Source: an uncultured Porphyromonadaceae bacterium (GTDB lineage: Bacteria; Bacteroidota; Bacteroidia; Bacteroidales; Muribaculaceae). Taken from it: 64,000 nucleotides of DNA. Below the pieces are notes generated by a model. It was not told where the DNA came from. It did not search any database and saw only the letters and a list, made by a program, of their open reading frames with translations. Of this stretch, positions 18,604 through 26,440 are shown piece after piece. Where the stretch lies: assembly GCA_902495075.1 (NCBI GenBank), contig CABUVO010000003.1, positions 133,790-197,789 on the forward strand, in the 5' to 3' direction. Numbering within the stretch: position 1 is the stretch's first letter; each line of letters begins with the position of its first letter. The translations under genes were made by a program, and so were the position numbers.

Positions 18604-18634
18604 TTTGTGGATTAAAAGTATTGTATTATTTTTG
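18604..18634 (+). promoter_or_regulatory. promoter of the SPFH-Arc operon
   Basis: TTTG (18604-18607), 19 bp, TATTTTTG (18627-18634). Both boxes match the Bacteroides consensus, and the start codon is 32 bp downstream. Confidence 0.75.
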
Positions 18635-18666
18635 TAGCAAAATAATATCAAAACAATATCATTAAA

Positions 18667-19668
18667 ATGGAACAAAATTATCAAAACAAGGAATTTAAAT
18701 ATGCCGGCAGGATCTTCAATGGATTCGCTATGTTGGCTATGGTGCTTATCGGCATACCGGCTTTGGCTATATGCGTGGCAATAGGTATAACTGCCCTTTT
18801 CGGAATCGAAGAGGGAGATCCCACAATTGGGGTATGGGTCATAACTGCAATTGTAGCTGTACTGGTAATGGGCATCCTATCAATCGGTTTCTTTACCCAG
18901 CAGCCGAATCAGTCGCGGGTGATGATCTTCTTCGGAAATTATCGAGGCACATTCCGTGGCACAGGCTTTTACTGGGTAAACCCGTTCATGAGCCGCAAGA
19001 AGGTATCTTTGCGCATTCGCAACATGGACATCGCTCCTATCAAGGTCAACGATAAGGTTGGTAATCCTGTAATGATAGGCATGGTGCTCGTATGGAAAGT
19101 GAAGGATACTTACCGCGCGGTGTTTGACGTAGACGCCGGAGGCATGGAAGACGTGAAGGTAACCACAAAAGGTGACAAGACGAATTTCGAAACGGTAGAC
19201 ACAGTAGCCAAAGCTCTCAATGCATTTGTCAGCATCCAGAGCGATGCCGCCCTCCGTGAAGTTACAGGCAAGTACGCATACGACGAAGAAGGAAACAAAC
19301 ATGACGAGATTACACTCCGCAGTTCCGCTCATGAAATCAACGAACAACTGGAGGAGAAGCTCAACGAGCGACTTTCAATGGCTGGAATAGAGGTTGTGGA
19401 AGCCCGTCTCAACTATCTTGCCTATGCTCCCGAAATCGCAGCGGTGATGCTTCGTCGCCAGCAGGCATCGGCAATAATCGCCGCCAGAGAGAAAATAGTT
19501 GAAGGTGCGGTGTCCATGGTTAAGATGGCTCTTGACCAGCTGAAGATAGAGCAAGTGGTAGAACTTGATGAGGAGCGCAAAGCCACGATGGTCAGCAATC
19601 TGCTCGTGGTGCTCTGTGCAGACGAGCCCGCACAACCGGTTCTCAACACAGGATCGTTATATCAGTAA
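18667..19668 (+). CDS. SPFH/Band 7 domain membrane protein
   Basis: This is an SPFH (stomatin/prohibitin/flotillin/HflK) protein of 333 residues. Two hydrophobic segments near the N-terminus ([25 protein letters not shown] and [21 protein letters not shown]) anchor it. The SPFH domain runs from [30 protein letters not shown] through [31 protein letters not shown] to [31 protein letters not shown]. Such proteins form membrane microdomain scaffolds. A short Arc-type gene follows 14 bp later. This pairing is frequent in Bacteroidales; the function of the pair is unknown. Confidence 0.9.
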   Translation: MEQNYQNKEFKYAGRIFNGFAMLAMVLIGIPALAICVAIGITALFGIEEGDPTIGVWVITAIVAVLVMGILSIGFFTQQPNQSRVMIFFGNYRGTFRGTGFYWVNPFMSRKKVSLRIRNMDIAPIKVNDKVGNPVMIGMVLVWKVKDTYRAVFDVDAGGMEDVKVTTKGDKTNFETVDTVAKALNAFVSIQSDAALREVTGKYAYDEEGNKHDEITLRSSAHEINEQLEEKLNERLSMAGIEVVEARLNYLAYAPEIAAVMLRRQQASAIIAAREKIVEGAVSMVKMALDQLKIEQVVELDEERKATMVSNLLVVLCADEPAQPVLNTGSLYQ

Positions 19669-19682
19669 AACGGAGGGACGTA

Positions 19683-19859
19683 ATGGCGAAACAGCAAAAC
19701 AAAGGTTTTCTCTTGCGGCTCGACCCCGAGACGATGGAACTTGTGGAGCGTTGGGCTGCCCAGGAATTCCGCTCCGTCAACGGTCAGCTACAATGGATAA
19801 TAGCAGACTCGCTGAAACGCCACGGCAGAAAACCGAAACAAAAAGATGGCGATGCCTGA
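19683..19859 (+). CDS. Arc-like ribbon-helix-helix DNA-binding protein
   Basis: This small gene of 58 codons follows the SPFH gene after 14 bp, with a GGAGG-type ribosome site (CGGAGGGACGTAATGG), unusual for this phylum. The product MAKQQNKGFLLRLDPETMEL ... GQLQWIIADSLKRHGRK has the Arc/MetJ layout: a short beta strand (GFLLRLD), helix A (PETMELVERWAAQEF), then helix B starting SVNGQLQWIIADSL. A Lys-rich tail follows. It is likely a repressor or structural partner of the SPFH operon. Confidence 0.8.
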   Translation: MAKQQNKGFLLRLDPETMELVERWAAQEFRSVNGQLQWIIADSLKRHGRKPKQKDGDA

Positions 19860-20035
19860 CCATGCTTTTGGCATCAGCCTTCAAAACATAAAATCAGCAT
19901 TGCATACAACCATACGCGATAGCAGGTCAATTATACTACAGAATCTCCATCGCAAATACGCAGCTTATCCTGCTGTCAGATTGAAAGGAATGGTCAGTCG
20001 GAAGTCTTAACATTTACAATCTAAATAGGAATCTG

Positions 20036-20728
20036 TCATTTTAATGAATTTATCCTATCACAAGCACATTTGACATGATCAAGACCATATAGATATCTTT
20101 TACTGTCTATACCAAGCCATTCTGTAAGTGTAAGTATTTTTTGATAGATAAAATCTATATAATCTGTAGTGATATTGGCAAAACCTGTGGAAAAGCAAAT
20201 TGGTTCGTGATGTGCGATTCGATTCCTTAAAGAATTGACATGGTCCAGTTCGTTGAATATAAATGTGTTGTTATACTGAACCTGACGCGTTGAGGTCGGT
20301 CTATTAGGAAATATTCCTAATAGGATACGCCCACTGGCTCTGTACTGTGGACTTGAAAACAGATATTTCCACACTCCAAACTCCATCTTTGATAGAAGAT
20401 GAGTGTGAGAATATATGTTTTGCCTAACCAGTCTCTCGTATGCAGAACGTATGATTCGGGCGTGGTCGCGACATTGAGGTATGTCAAAGATGCCACCGGG
20501 CATTATCGCATCACGTAACCAATCACTCCCATATCGATCAGTCATCGCTTTGTCAATAGCATTGCGAAGGGCAATCTCAAATGCACCTACAACAGCAAAC
20601 ATCTGTAATGAGACATTGACATTCGCACGATACAGAAGGACCGCTTTTGCTGCTTTCCCATCGCATGCAATCAGGTATCTATGTAGCCTTTCTGACGATA
20701 TTATATGTTCGAGTTCTGAAAATTTCAC
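20036..20728 (-). CDS. second Abi-family HEPN protein
   Basis: This is an Abi-type protein of about 230 residues from another branch of the family. The start chosen is a GTG at 20728, giving VKFSELEHIISSERLHRYLI, the usual opening; an upstream in-frame GTG at 20782 is possible. The middle has MFAVVGAFEIALRNAID. The HEPN motif R-x4-H lies in SLRNRIAHHEPI near the C-terminus. It stands alone behind a consensus promoter and a leader hairpin. A growth-arresting RNase role in phage defence follows from the family. Confidence 0.75.
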   Translation of the reverse strand: MKFSELEHIISSERLHRYLIACDGKAAKAVLLYRANVNVSLQMFAVVGAFEIALRNAIDKAMTDRYGSDWLRDAIMPGGIFDIPQCRDHARIIRSAYERLVRQNIYSHTHLLSKMEFGVWKYLFSSPQYRASGRILLGIFPNRPTSTRQVQYNNTFIFNELDHVNSLRNRIAHHEPICFSTGFANITTDYIDFIYQKILTLTEWLGIDSKRYLYGLDHVKCACDRINSLK

Positions 20729-20801
20729 ACTCAGTCGGAAACTTTTTTCAGTTAATAATTTGTTTAATATACAGAAAAGCACTAACTTCGCAGTGTTGAT
20801 C

Positions 20802-20832
20802 CCCGGTAGTCCCTGTATATCAAACTATCGGG
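20802..20832 (-). ncRNA. leader hairpin of the second abi gene
   Basis: On the minus strand CCCGATAGT (20832-20824) pairs with ACTACCGGG (20810-20802) with a single mismatch. It lies about 12 nt after the predicted transcription start and upstream of the start codon. The layout repeats that of the first abi gene (13288-13330). Confidence 0.35.
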
Positions 20833-20850
20833 TTTTGTTTTTTATAGAGA

Positions 20851-20882
20851 CAAAATTAATGTTTTAACACGAAATATACAAA
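20851..20882 (-). promoter_or_regulatory. promoter of the second abi gene
   Basis: On the minus strand TTTG (20882-20879), 20 bp, then TAATTTTG (20858-20851). Both boxes are exact. Confidence 0.8.
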
Positions 20883-20896
20883 CATTCTGATGCTCA

Positions 20897-20930
20897 CTAA
20901 GAGAGTCGTATAAATGTACGACTCTCTTAG
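20897..20930. terminator. perfect 14-bp hairpin between abi and the OPT gene
   Basis: CTAAGAGAGTCGTA (20897-20910), loop TAAATG, then TACGACTCTCTTAG (20917-20930). It lacks a T-run on either side. It could end transcripts or insulate the two units. Confidence 0.5.
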
Positions 20931-20973
20931 AGAATAAAACGCATTGCTGGAATATGAGACTCTACTTTCAATC

Positions 20974-21009
20974 AAAAAAATCCGCATCGGAATTCCGATG
21001 CGGATTTTT
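20974..21009 (-). terminator. terminator of the OPT transporter gene (bidirectional)
   Basis: The perfect palindrome ATCCGCATCGGAA / TTCCGATGCGGAT (20980-21005) is flanked by seven A on the left (the U-run on the minus strand) and five T on the right. The OPT stop codon is 33 bp away. Confidence 0.88.
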
Positions 21010-21041
21010 ATATCTAATGTCTAAAGCCTAACGCCTAAGGC

Positions 21042-23012
21042 CTACTTAGCCCTTTTACTATCCTGAATGAGATAGATGATAAGGAGGGCGTAGGCAACGC
21101 AGCCAAGGATCTGGGTAAGCTCAAGAGAGAGCGGAGACACATATTCAAAGCCGGCAAAACGGGTGATTGCCGCGAACACTCCGAAAAGCGCTCCACCGGC
21201 GATGAGACCGGAAGAGATGAGCGTGCCGCGATCGCGACGCGCATCGTTCACTTTCTTATCCTTAGATGAATTGGATACGAAATATGACACCGCACCTCCG
21301 ACAAGCATCGGGGTATTAAGTGACAACGGAATGAACATACCGAGACAGAACGCCAGAGCCGGAACACCGAGCCAGTTGAGAATAAGCGCCAAAATAGCAC
21401 CAACCATATAAAGAATCCAAGGGGTCTCGCCACCCATCATAAGGGGCTCGATAACTTTCGCCATCGCGTTTGCCTGCGGGGCTACGAGAGCGTTATCGCC
21501 TGTGAAGCCATAAACCTTATTGAGCACGATGATTACACCGCCCACGGTAGCTGCCGAAACGAGAGTGCCGAGGAATTTCCAGGTCTCCTGCTTCTTGGGA
21601 GTAGAACCAAGCCAATATCCGATCTTAAGGTCGGTCACGAATCCGCCAGCCATCGAAAGCGCAGTGCAGACAACGCCACCGATCACCATGGAAGCCACGA
21701 TACCGGATGTGCCGCTAAGACCGATCGATACGAAAATCGCTGACGCCACGATAAGAGTCATAAGTGTCATACCGGAAACCGGGTTGGAACCTACAATCGC
21801 AATAGCGTTGGCAGCAACCGTAGTGAAGAGGAATGCTATAATGGTAACCACGAGCCAAGCCACGAATGCCTGCCAGAGAGTATGGATAACACCAAACCAG
21901 AAGAAAAGGAGCACAGCCAAAAGCGCAAGAGCAATGAAGAAGACAACCTGCTTCATTGAGATATCCATTTGCCAGCGGATTGGTTTTTCAGCGTTTTTGG
22001 AGCCGCCCTTGAATTCACGTCCGGCGAGACCTACTGCCTGACGGATTATAGGCCAGGATTTAACAATACCAATCACTCCCGCCATAGCAATACCGCCGAT
22101 ACCTATCATACGGGCATAATCCTTGAACAGCGCATCCGGAGCCATAGCCTGGAATTCCGGACTGCCGTATGTGCCAAGCAGGGGAATTATTATCCACCAC
22201 ACAAAGATGGAGCCGGCAAAAATAACGAATGCATATTTAAGACCCACGATATATCCGAGACCAAGAAGGGCAGCTCCGGTGTTGCAGCTGAGCACGAGTT
22301 TGGTTTTCTCAGCGATTGTCTGTCCCCACGCGGAAGCTGTGGAAGTAACCGTCTCAGCCCACCATCCGAACGTCGCCACGATATAGTCGTAGACACCGCC
22401 GATAAGCGAAGCTATGACCAGAGTCTTTGCCTGACCACTGTTTTCAGCGCCGGCAGCCTGCTGACCTGACACAAGAACCTGCGTTGTGGCAGTCGCTTCC
22501 GGGAAAGGATATTTGCCGTGCATATCCTTCACGAAATATTTACGGAAAGGAATAAAGAAGAGGATACCCAAGATACCGCCCAACAGCGAACTGAGGAATA
22601 TCTGATAGAATTCCACCATGATGTCTGGATAAGACGCCTGTAGGATAAAGAGAGCCGGAAGCGTAAAGATCGCACCTGCCACAATCACACCCGAGCAGGA
22701 ACCTATCGACTGGATAATCACGTTCTGACCCAAAGAATTTTTCTTCTTAAGGGCATTGCTCAGACCCACGGCTATGATTGCTATAGGGATTGCAGCCTCG
22801 AATACCTGTCCTACCTTTAGACCGAGATATGCCGCAGCCGCGCTGAATACCACAGCCATCAACAGACCCATACCCACGGAATAAGGAGTAACCTCCTTCT
22901 GATCGTGGGCGGGTTTCATCACCGGAACATACTGTTCGTCGGCAGCCAGCTCGCGAAACGCGTTTTCAGGCAGACCAGTGTCGGTGGTGTAAACTTCGTC
23001 GTTTTCCTTCAT
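21042..23012 (-). CDS. OPT family oligopeptide transporter
   Basis: This is a 656-residue polytopic inner-membrane protein of the oligopeptide transporter (OPT) superfamily. After a hydrophilic N-terminus (about 45 residues, FRELAADEQYVPV) come many hydrophobic segments, starting with YSVGMGLLMAVVFSAAAAYLGLKVGQVFEAAIPIAI. The OPT landmark NVIIQSIGSCSGVIVAGAIFTLPALFIL and the loop FRKYFVKDMHGKYPFPEATAT are both present. It probably imports small peptides or metal chelates by proton symport. It has its own promoter and terminator, divergent from the outer-membrane protein gene. Confidence 0.92.
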   Translation of the reverse strand: MKENDEVYTTDTGLPENAFRELAADEQYVPVMKPAHDQKEVTPYSVGMGLLMAVVFSAAAAYLGLKVGQVFEAAIPIAIIAVGLSNALKKKNSLGQNVIIQSIGSCSGVIVAGAIFTLPALFILQASYPDIMVEFYQIFLSSLLGGILGILFFIPFRKYFVKDMHGKYPFPEATATTQVLVSGQQAAGAENSGQAKTLVIASLIGGVYDYIVATFGWWAETVTSTASAWGQTIAEKTKLVLSCNTGAALLGLGYIVGLKYAFVIFAGSIFVWWIIIPLLGTYGSPEFQAMAPDALFKDYARMIGIGGIAMAGVIGIVKSWPIIRQAVGLAGREFKGGSKNAEKPIRWQMDISMKQVVFFIALALLAVLLFFWFGVIHTLWQAFVAWLVVTIIAFLFTTVAANAIAIVGSNPVSGMTLMTLIVASAIFVSIGLSGTSGIVASMVIGGVVCTALSMAGGFVTDLKIGYWLGSTPKKQETWKFLGTLVSAATVGGVIIVLNKVYGFTGDNALVAPQANAMAKVIEPLMMGGETPWILYMVGAILALILNWLGVPALAFCLGMFIPLSLNTPMLVGGAVSYFVSNSSKDKKVNDARRDRGTLISSGLIAGGALFGVFAAITRFAGFEYVSPLSLELTQILGCVAYALLIIYLIQDSKRAK

Positions 23013-23039
23013 ATTTTGTCAGATTAGTAATTTTGATTG

Positions 23040-23071
23040 CTAAGTTAAGCATAAAAAATTTCTTAGCCAAA
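23040..23071 (-). promoter_or_regulatory. promoter of the OPT gene
   Basis: On the minus strand TTTG (23071-23068), 20 bp, TAACTTAG (23047-23040), one mismatch to TAnnTTTG. The ATG follows about 28 bp downstream. A TAATTTTG box on the plus strand (23028-23035) may serve the divergent gene. Confidence 0.6.
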
Positions 23072-23125
23072 TTAAACCTTTGGGAGCTGTAGCGGTCATA
23101 TGGTATGTAAGTTTATAGAAAGGTG

Positions 23126-25582
23126 ATGAAATTAAGGTATTTTCTAATGGCGGGGATGCTGGCATGCCCCGCTATATTGTGTGCGAAAGGCACAGTTACA
23201 GGTAAAATAATAAACAAAGGAACCGGCGAACCTATGGATTTCGTGACAGTCCAGGTGTTCGATTCAACCGGTAAAAAGCCATATCAGATAGTTGCTTCCT
23301 CCGACAGCGAGGGTAAGTTTACCCTTCCGTCACTTTCCGATGGTTCATACATGATAAAGATAATGAACGTTGGCAGTATCAACCAGGAGCGCCCCGTAAA
23401 GATTGTCGGTGGAAACATTGATCTCGGCACAATTGCCCTCGTTGACGATTCGAAAGTTCTCAAGGAAGTTGTTGTAGAAGGGATACGCAGCCAGATGCGT
23501 TTCGAGCTTGATAGGAAAGTATTCACCGTAGACGCCAACATCGCGGCTGCCGGTCAGAGCGCAAGCGAACTCCTCGAATCCATTCCTTCTGTGGAAGTTG
23601 ATCAGGATGGTGAGGTTTCACTCCGAGGCAACAGTTCGGTAACGATATGGATCAACGGAAAGGATTCTGGACTTACAGCCGACAACCGCGCCCAGATTCT
23701 CGAACAGATCCCGGGCGAAAGCATCGACCGCATCGAAGTAATCACCAATCCCTCTGCCAAATATAGCCCTGAAGGAACTGCCGGCATCATCAATATTATA
23801 CTGAAGAAAGACCGTCGCGGCGGTTATTTCGGAAGCGCTGAAATCGGAGGCAACACTCGTGGCGGTGCCAATGCATCTGCGAATATCAACTACAACACAA
23901 AGAAGTGGGACACGTTTGCATCAGTCGGATTCCGTATGCGCCACGGCACGGGAGGATCGGAAACACGTCGACTCTTCGATGACGGCACATTCACAAACTC
24001 CGACGGCGAGAGCCGCTCACACGGCAACAACCTTTTCTTCCGCCTTGGAGCCACATATCATCTTACCGACGAAGATGAATTTTACGTAAACGGCTTCGGG
24101 ATGTTCGGCCGGCGATATGGAAGAAGCACCACGGATTATTCCGCCAACCGTCCCGACCATTGGCTGAGCGACATCCAGATATCGAGAAACCACGGTATTT
24201 CTCGCGGAGCACACGTGGAATGGGGATATACGCGCCGCTGGAACGACAATCATTCGCTTGAAACAATGGTCAGCTTCAACCATTGGGGCGGTCCCTCGTG
24301 GAATTCATATAGTGAGACCGAGACATGGGCAGACGAAACTGAGACCCGCCAATATCGCGAACAGACAATGCCAATCAACGTGAACACATGGGAGGCAAAG
24401 GTGGATTACACCAACAAACTTACGGAATGGCTCAAGCTCGAAGCCGGATACAATGGCAATTACAGCCACGAAAACACACCCAACACCACCTACAAACTTT
24501 ATCCCGACGGTGAATATAAACTTGCTGAAGAACTTTACAACCGTTTCATCTACACCAACAATGTATCTGCCCTGTATCTCACATTAGGAGGCAAGGTAAA
24601 GGATTTCAGTTTCTCGGCAGGATTGCGTTCCGAGTCTTGGCAGGTAAGAAGCCGCTCGCTCGCTTATGGAGAAGATCGTAAAGATGTGCCTGAATTCAAA
24701 AAGAACTTCTTCGCTCTGTTCCCTTCGGTGTTCCTATCCTACTCTCTTCCCAAAGACAACGAAGTGCAGATCAACTATACACGGCGCATACGCCGTCCGT
24801 GGGGAGGAATGCTGAATTCTTTCCACAACATCTCTGACCCGACAAGCATTTCCTATGGTAATCCTGAGCTTGAACCCCAGTATTCAAACTCTTTCGAGCT
24901 CAATTATCTGAAAAGCTGGACATACCATATGATTTCCTTCTCGGCATATATCCGCACGGCTGAAAACATGATGAACCGCATTGCATATATGGATAACGAT
25001 GTAATGTATTCAACATGGGCGAATGTCTCCAAAATGGCGAACTCCGGCTGTGAGATTGTAGTGAAGAATTCCCTCTTCCGTAGCAAACTCGATCTCACCA
25101 CCACCGTGAACCTCTATAACAACCATATCAGCGGTTGGAATTATGATTTCATCACCGAAAGCGGCAACACAGTGCATATCTCCAACGACAAGCAGAACAG
25201 TTTTGCCTGGGACGCACGCATCATGGCGAATGTAAAGCTTCCTTGGTCGCTTTCTTTCCAAGCTACGGGACGTTACTCTTCCGAACATAAAGAGGCGCAG
25301 GGATCGCATCAGGGTGGATGGAGCGTAGATGCCGGTCTCCGCAAGATAGCGGGCAACTGGTCGTTCTCTCTCAATTGCCGCGACATCTTCGATTCGCGCA
25401 AATGGGAAAGCACAATATACGGACCAGGCTACACACAGACTTCAAAACGTTGGCGCACAGGACGCATATTGAGCCTTACCATCAAATACTCATTCGGCAA
25501 TATGAAGGCAAACAAAAAAGGGAACCGCAATGATTCTGGCGAACCAATGGGCGGCTCCGGATATGAGGAAGGGATGGAGTAA
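23126..25582 (+). CDS. outer-membrane beta-barrel protein (TonB-receptor-like, OMP_b-brl_3 type)
   Basis: The start is the ATG at 23126 (a GTG lies 3 bp upstream in frame). A signal peptide (FLMAGMLACPAILCA) is followed by a carboxypeptidase-regulatory-like domain (GTVTGKIINKGTGEPMDFVT). A plug-like region is visible (ASELLESIPSVEVDQDGEVS ... PGESIDRIEVITNPSAKYSP), and then a long barrel rich in alternating aromatic strands to the C-terminus (LSLTIKYSFG). This matches the outer-membrane beta-barrel family found singly, without a SusD partner. Substrate unknown. It is divergent from the OPT gene, and simple repeats follow the stop. Confidence 0.85.
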   Translation: MKLRYFLMAGMLACPAILCAKGTVTGKIINKGTGEPMDFVTVQVFDSTGKKPYQIVASSDSEGKFTLPSLSDGSYMIKIMNVGSINQERPVKIVGGNIDLGTIALVDDSKVLKEVVVEGIRSQMRFELDRKVFTVDANIAAAGQSASELLESIPSVEVDQDGEVSLRGNSSVTIWINGKDSGLTADNRAQILEQIPGESIDRIEVITNPSAKYSPEGTAGIINIILKKDRRGGYFGSAEIGGNTRGGANASANINYNTKKWDTFASVGFRMRHGTGGSETRRLFDDGTFTNSDGESRSHGNNLFFRLGATYHLTDEDEFYVNGFGMFGRRYGRSTTDYSANRPDHWLSDIQISRNHGISRGAHVEWGYTRRWNDNHSLETMVSFNHWGGPSWNSYSETETWADETETRQYREQTMPINVNTWEAKVDYTNKLTEWLKLEAGYNGNYSHENTPNTTYKLYPDGEYKLAEELYNRFIYTNNVSALYLTLGGKVKDFSFSAGLRSESWQVRSRSLAYGEDRKDVPEFKKNFFALFPSVFLSYSLPKDNEVQINYTRRIRRPWGGMLNSFHNISDPTSISYGNPELEPQYSNSFELNYLKSWTYHMISFSAYIRTAENMMNRIAYMDNDVMYSTWANVSKMANSGCEIVVKNSLFRSKLDLTTTVNLYNNHISGWNYDFITESGNTVHISNDKQNSFAWDARIMANVKLPWSLSFQATGRYSSEHKEAQGSHQGGWSVDAGLRKIAGNWSFSLNCRDIFDSRKWESTIYGPGYTQTSKRWRTGRILSLTIKYSFGNMKANKKGNRNDSGEPMGGSGYEEGME

Positions 25583-25583
25583 T

Positions 25584-25632
25584 TAATGGTTAATAATTAA
25601 TGGTTAATAATTAATAATTAATGGTTATTAAT
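25584..25632. repeat. short tandem TTAATGG/TTAATAA repeats
   Basis: About 48 bp of tandem TTAATGGTTAATAA-like units lie between the convergent genes ending at 25582 and 25634. Confidence 0.7.
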
Positions 25633-25633
25633 T

Positions 25634-26197
25634 TTAGAGGTTGAAATAGAAGGTACCGGTTGGGAGGACGGTGTAGAAGGAATATTCCACGCCACGGAGA
25701 TAATAATCAGTATTATAAGCCGGCGTGTCAACACCGCGGTCCCATTGATCGGTCCAGGGATTCCAGGCGTTCAATACATTGACGATGTATTGGACGCCAT
25801 TATATTGATAGCTTACTGTCAACGGCAGCACTCGCCATATGCCCTGCGCATCATAACCGCACGCCACGACTTTTGTGACACCTTGATCAGACAGACCGGC
25901 ATTGATTGTAGGCTGCACTACTATCGTAGGACTATTGTTCCAATCGGAATACCATGGACTACCCCAGTTGCCGGGATACATCGGACCTGGGTTCCAACCG
26001 ATGCCGTTGGGTCCCATCGGACCACCCATATTCGGACGGAAGCTGCCACCCGACCCTGGAGCCGGAAGACTGTTCTGCGCCATCACACCGAAAGCGGAGA
26101 CCGCCATAAACAGAAATGCCATGACACCTCTTGCCAGTCCTCTACGCGTCAATCCTTTCCGCGTTGATCCTTTCGAGAATAAATTATGTGTTTTCAT
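25634..26197 (-). CDS. secreted Gly/Pro-rich hypothetical protein
   Basis: The N-terminus is a long basic leader (KGSTRKGLTRRGLARG) followed by a signal core (VMAFLFMAVSAFGVMAQ). Residues 40-75 are low-complexity and rich in Gly, Pro and Asn (RPNMGGPMGPNGIGWNPGP). The rest (VTKVVACGYDAQGIWRVLPL and VSYQYNGVQYIVNVLNAWNP) is a small beta domain. I do not recognise the family; similar short exported proteins with SxxxxxxWRVLPL-type strands occur in Bacteroidales. It is a single gene. Confidence 0.6.
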   Translation of the reverse strand: MKTHNLFSKGSTRKGLTRRGLARGVMAFLFMAVSAFGVMAQNSLPAPGSGGSFRPNMGGPMGPNGIGWNPGPMYPGNWGSPWYSDWNNSPTIVVQPTINAGLSDQGVTKVVACGYDAQGIWRVLPLTVSYQYNGVQYIVNVLNAWNPWTDQWDRGVDTPAYNTDYYLRGVEYSFYTVLPTGTFYFNL

Positions 26198-26356
26198 AGC
26201 AATAAATCTTTTATAATCTTTTCATTCTTTTCATTAATAACAATCAACTCGCCCTAATTCCTCATTCCCTCCCTACCTTTTTACCATCACATCTCCCCTC
26301 CCCGGCTAATATACCGGAGAATCAAAGTTCCGTCTCTCACCCGATACAAAACAAAC

Positions 26357-26388
26357 CGACTTCGACACTTTTTTAAGTGTCGAAGTCG
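26357..26388 (-). terminator. hairpin ending the rus-like operon
   Basis: CGACTTCGACACTT (26357-26370), loop TTTT, AAGTGTCGAAGTCG (26375-26388): a perfect 14-bp stem, 53 bp after the last gene on the minus strand and followed by T-rich sequence on that strand. Confidence 0.75.
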
Positions 26389-26440
26389 CCTGTAAAGGTT
26401 GTTATTTCTTTATGTTGTTATATCCTTACTGAGCAATATA

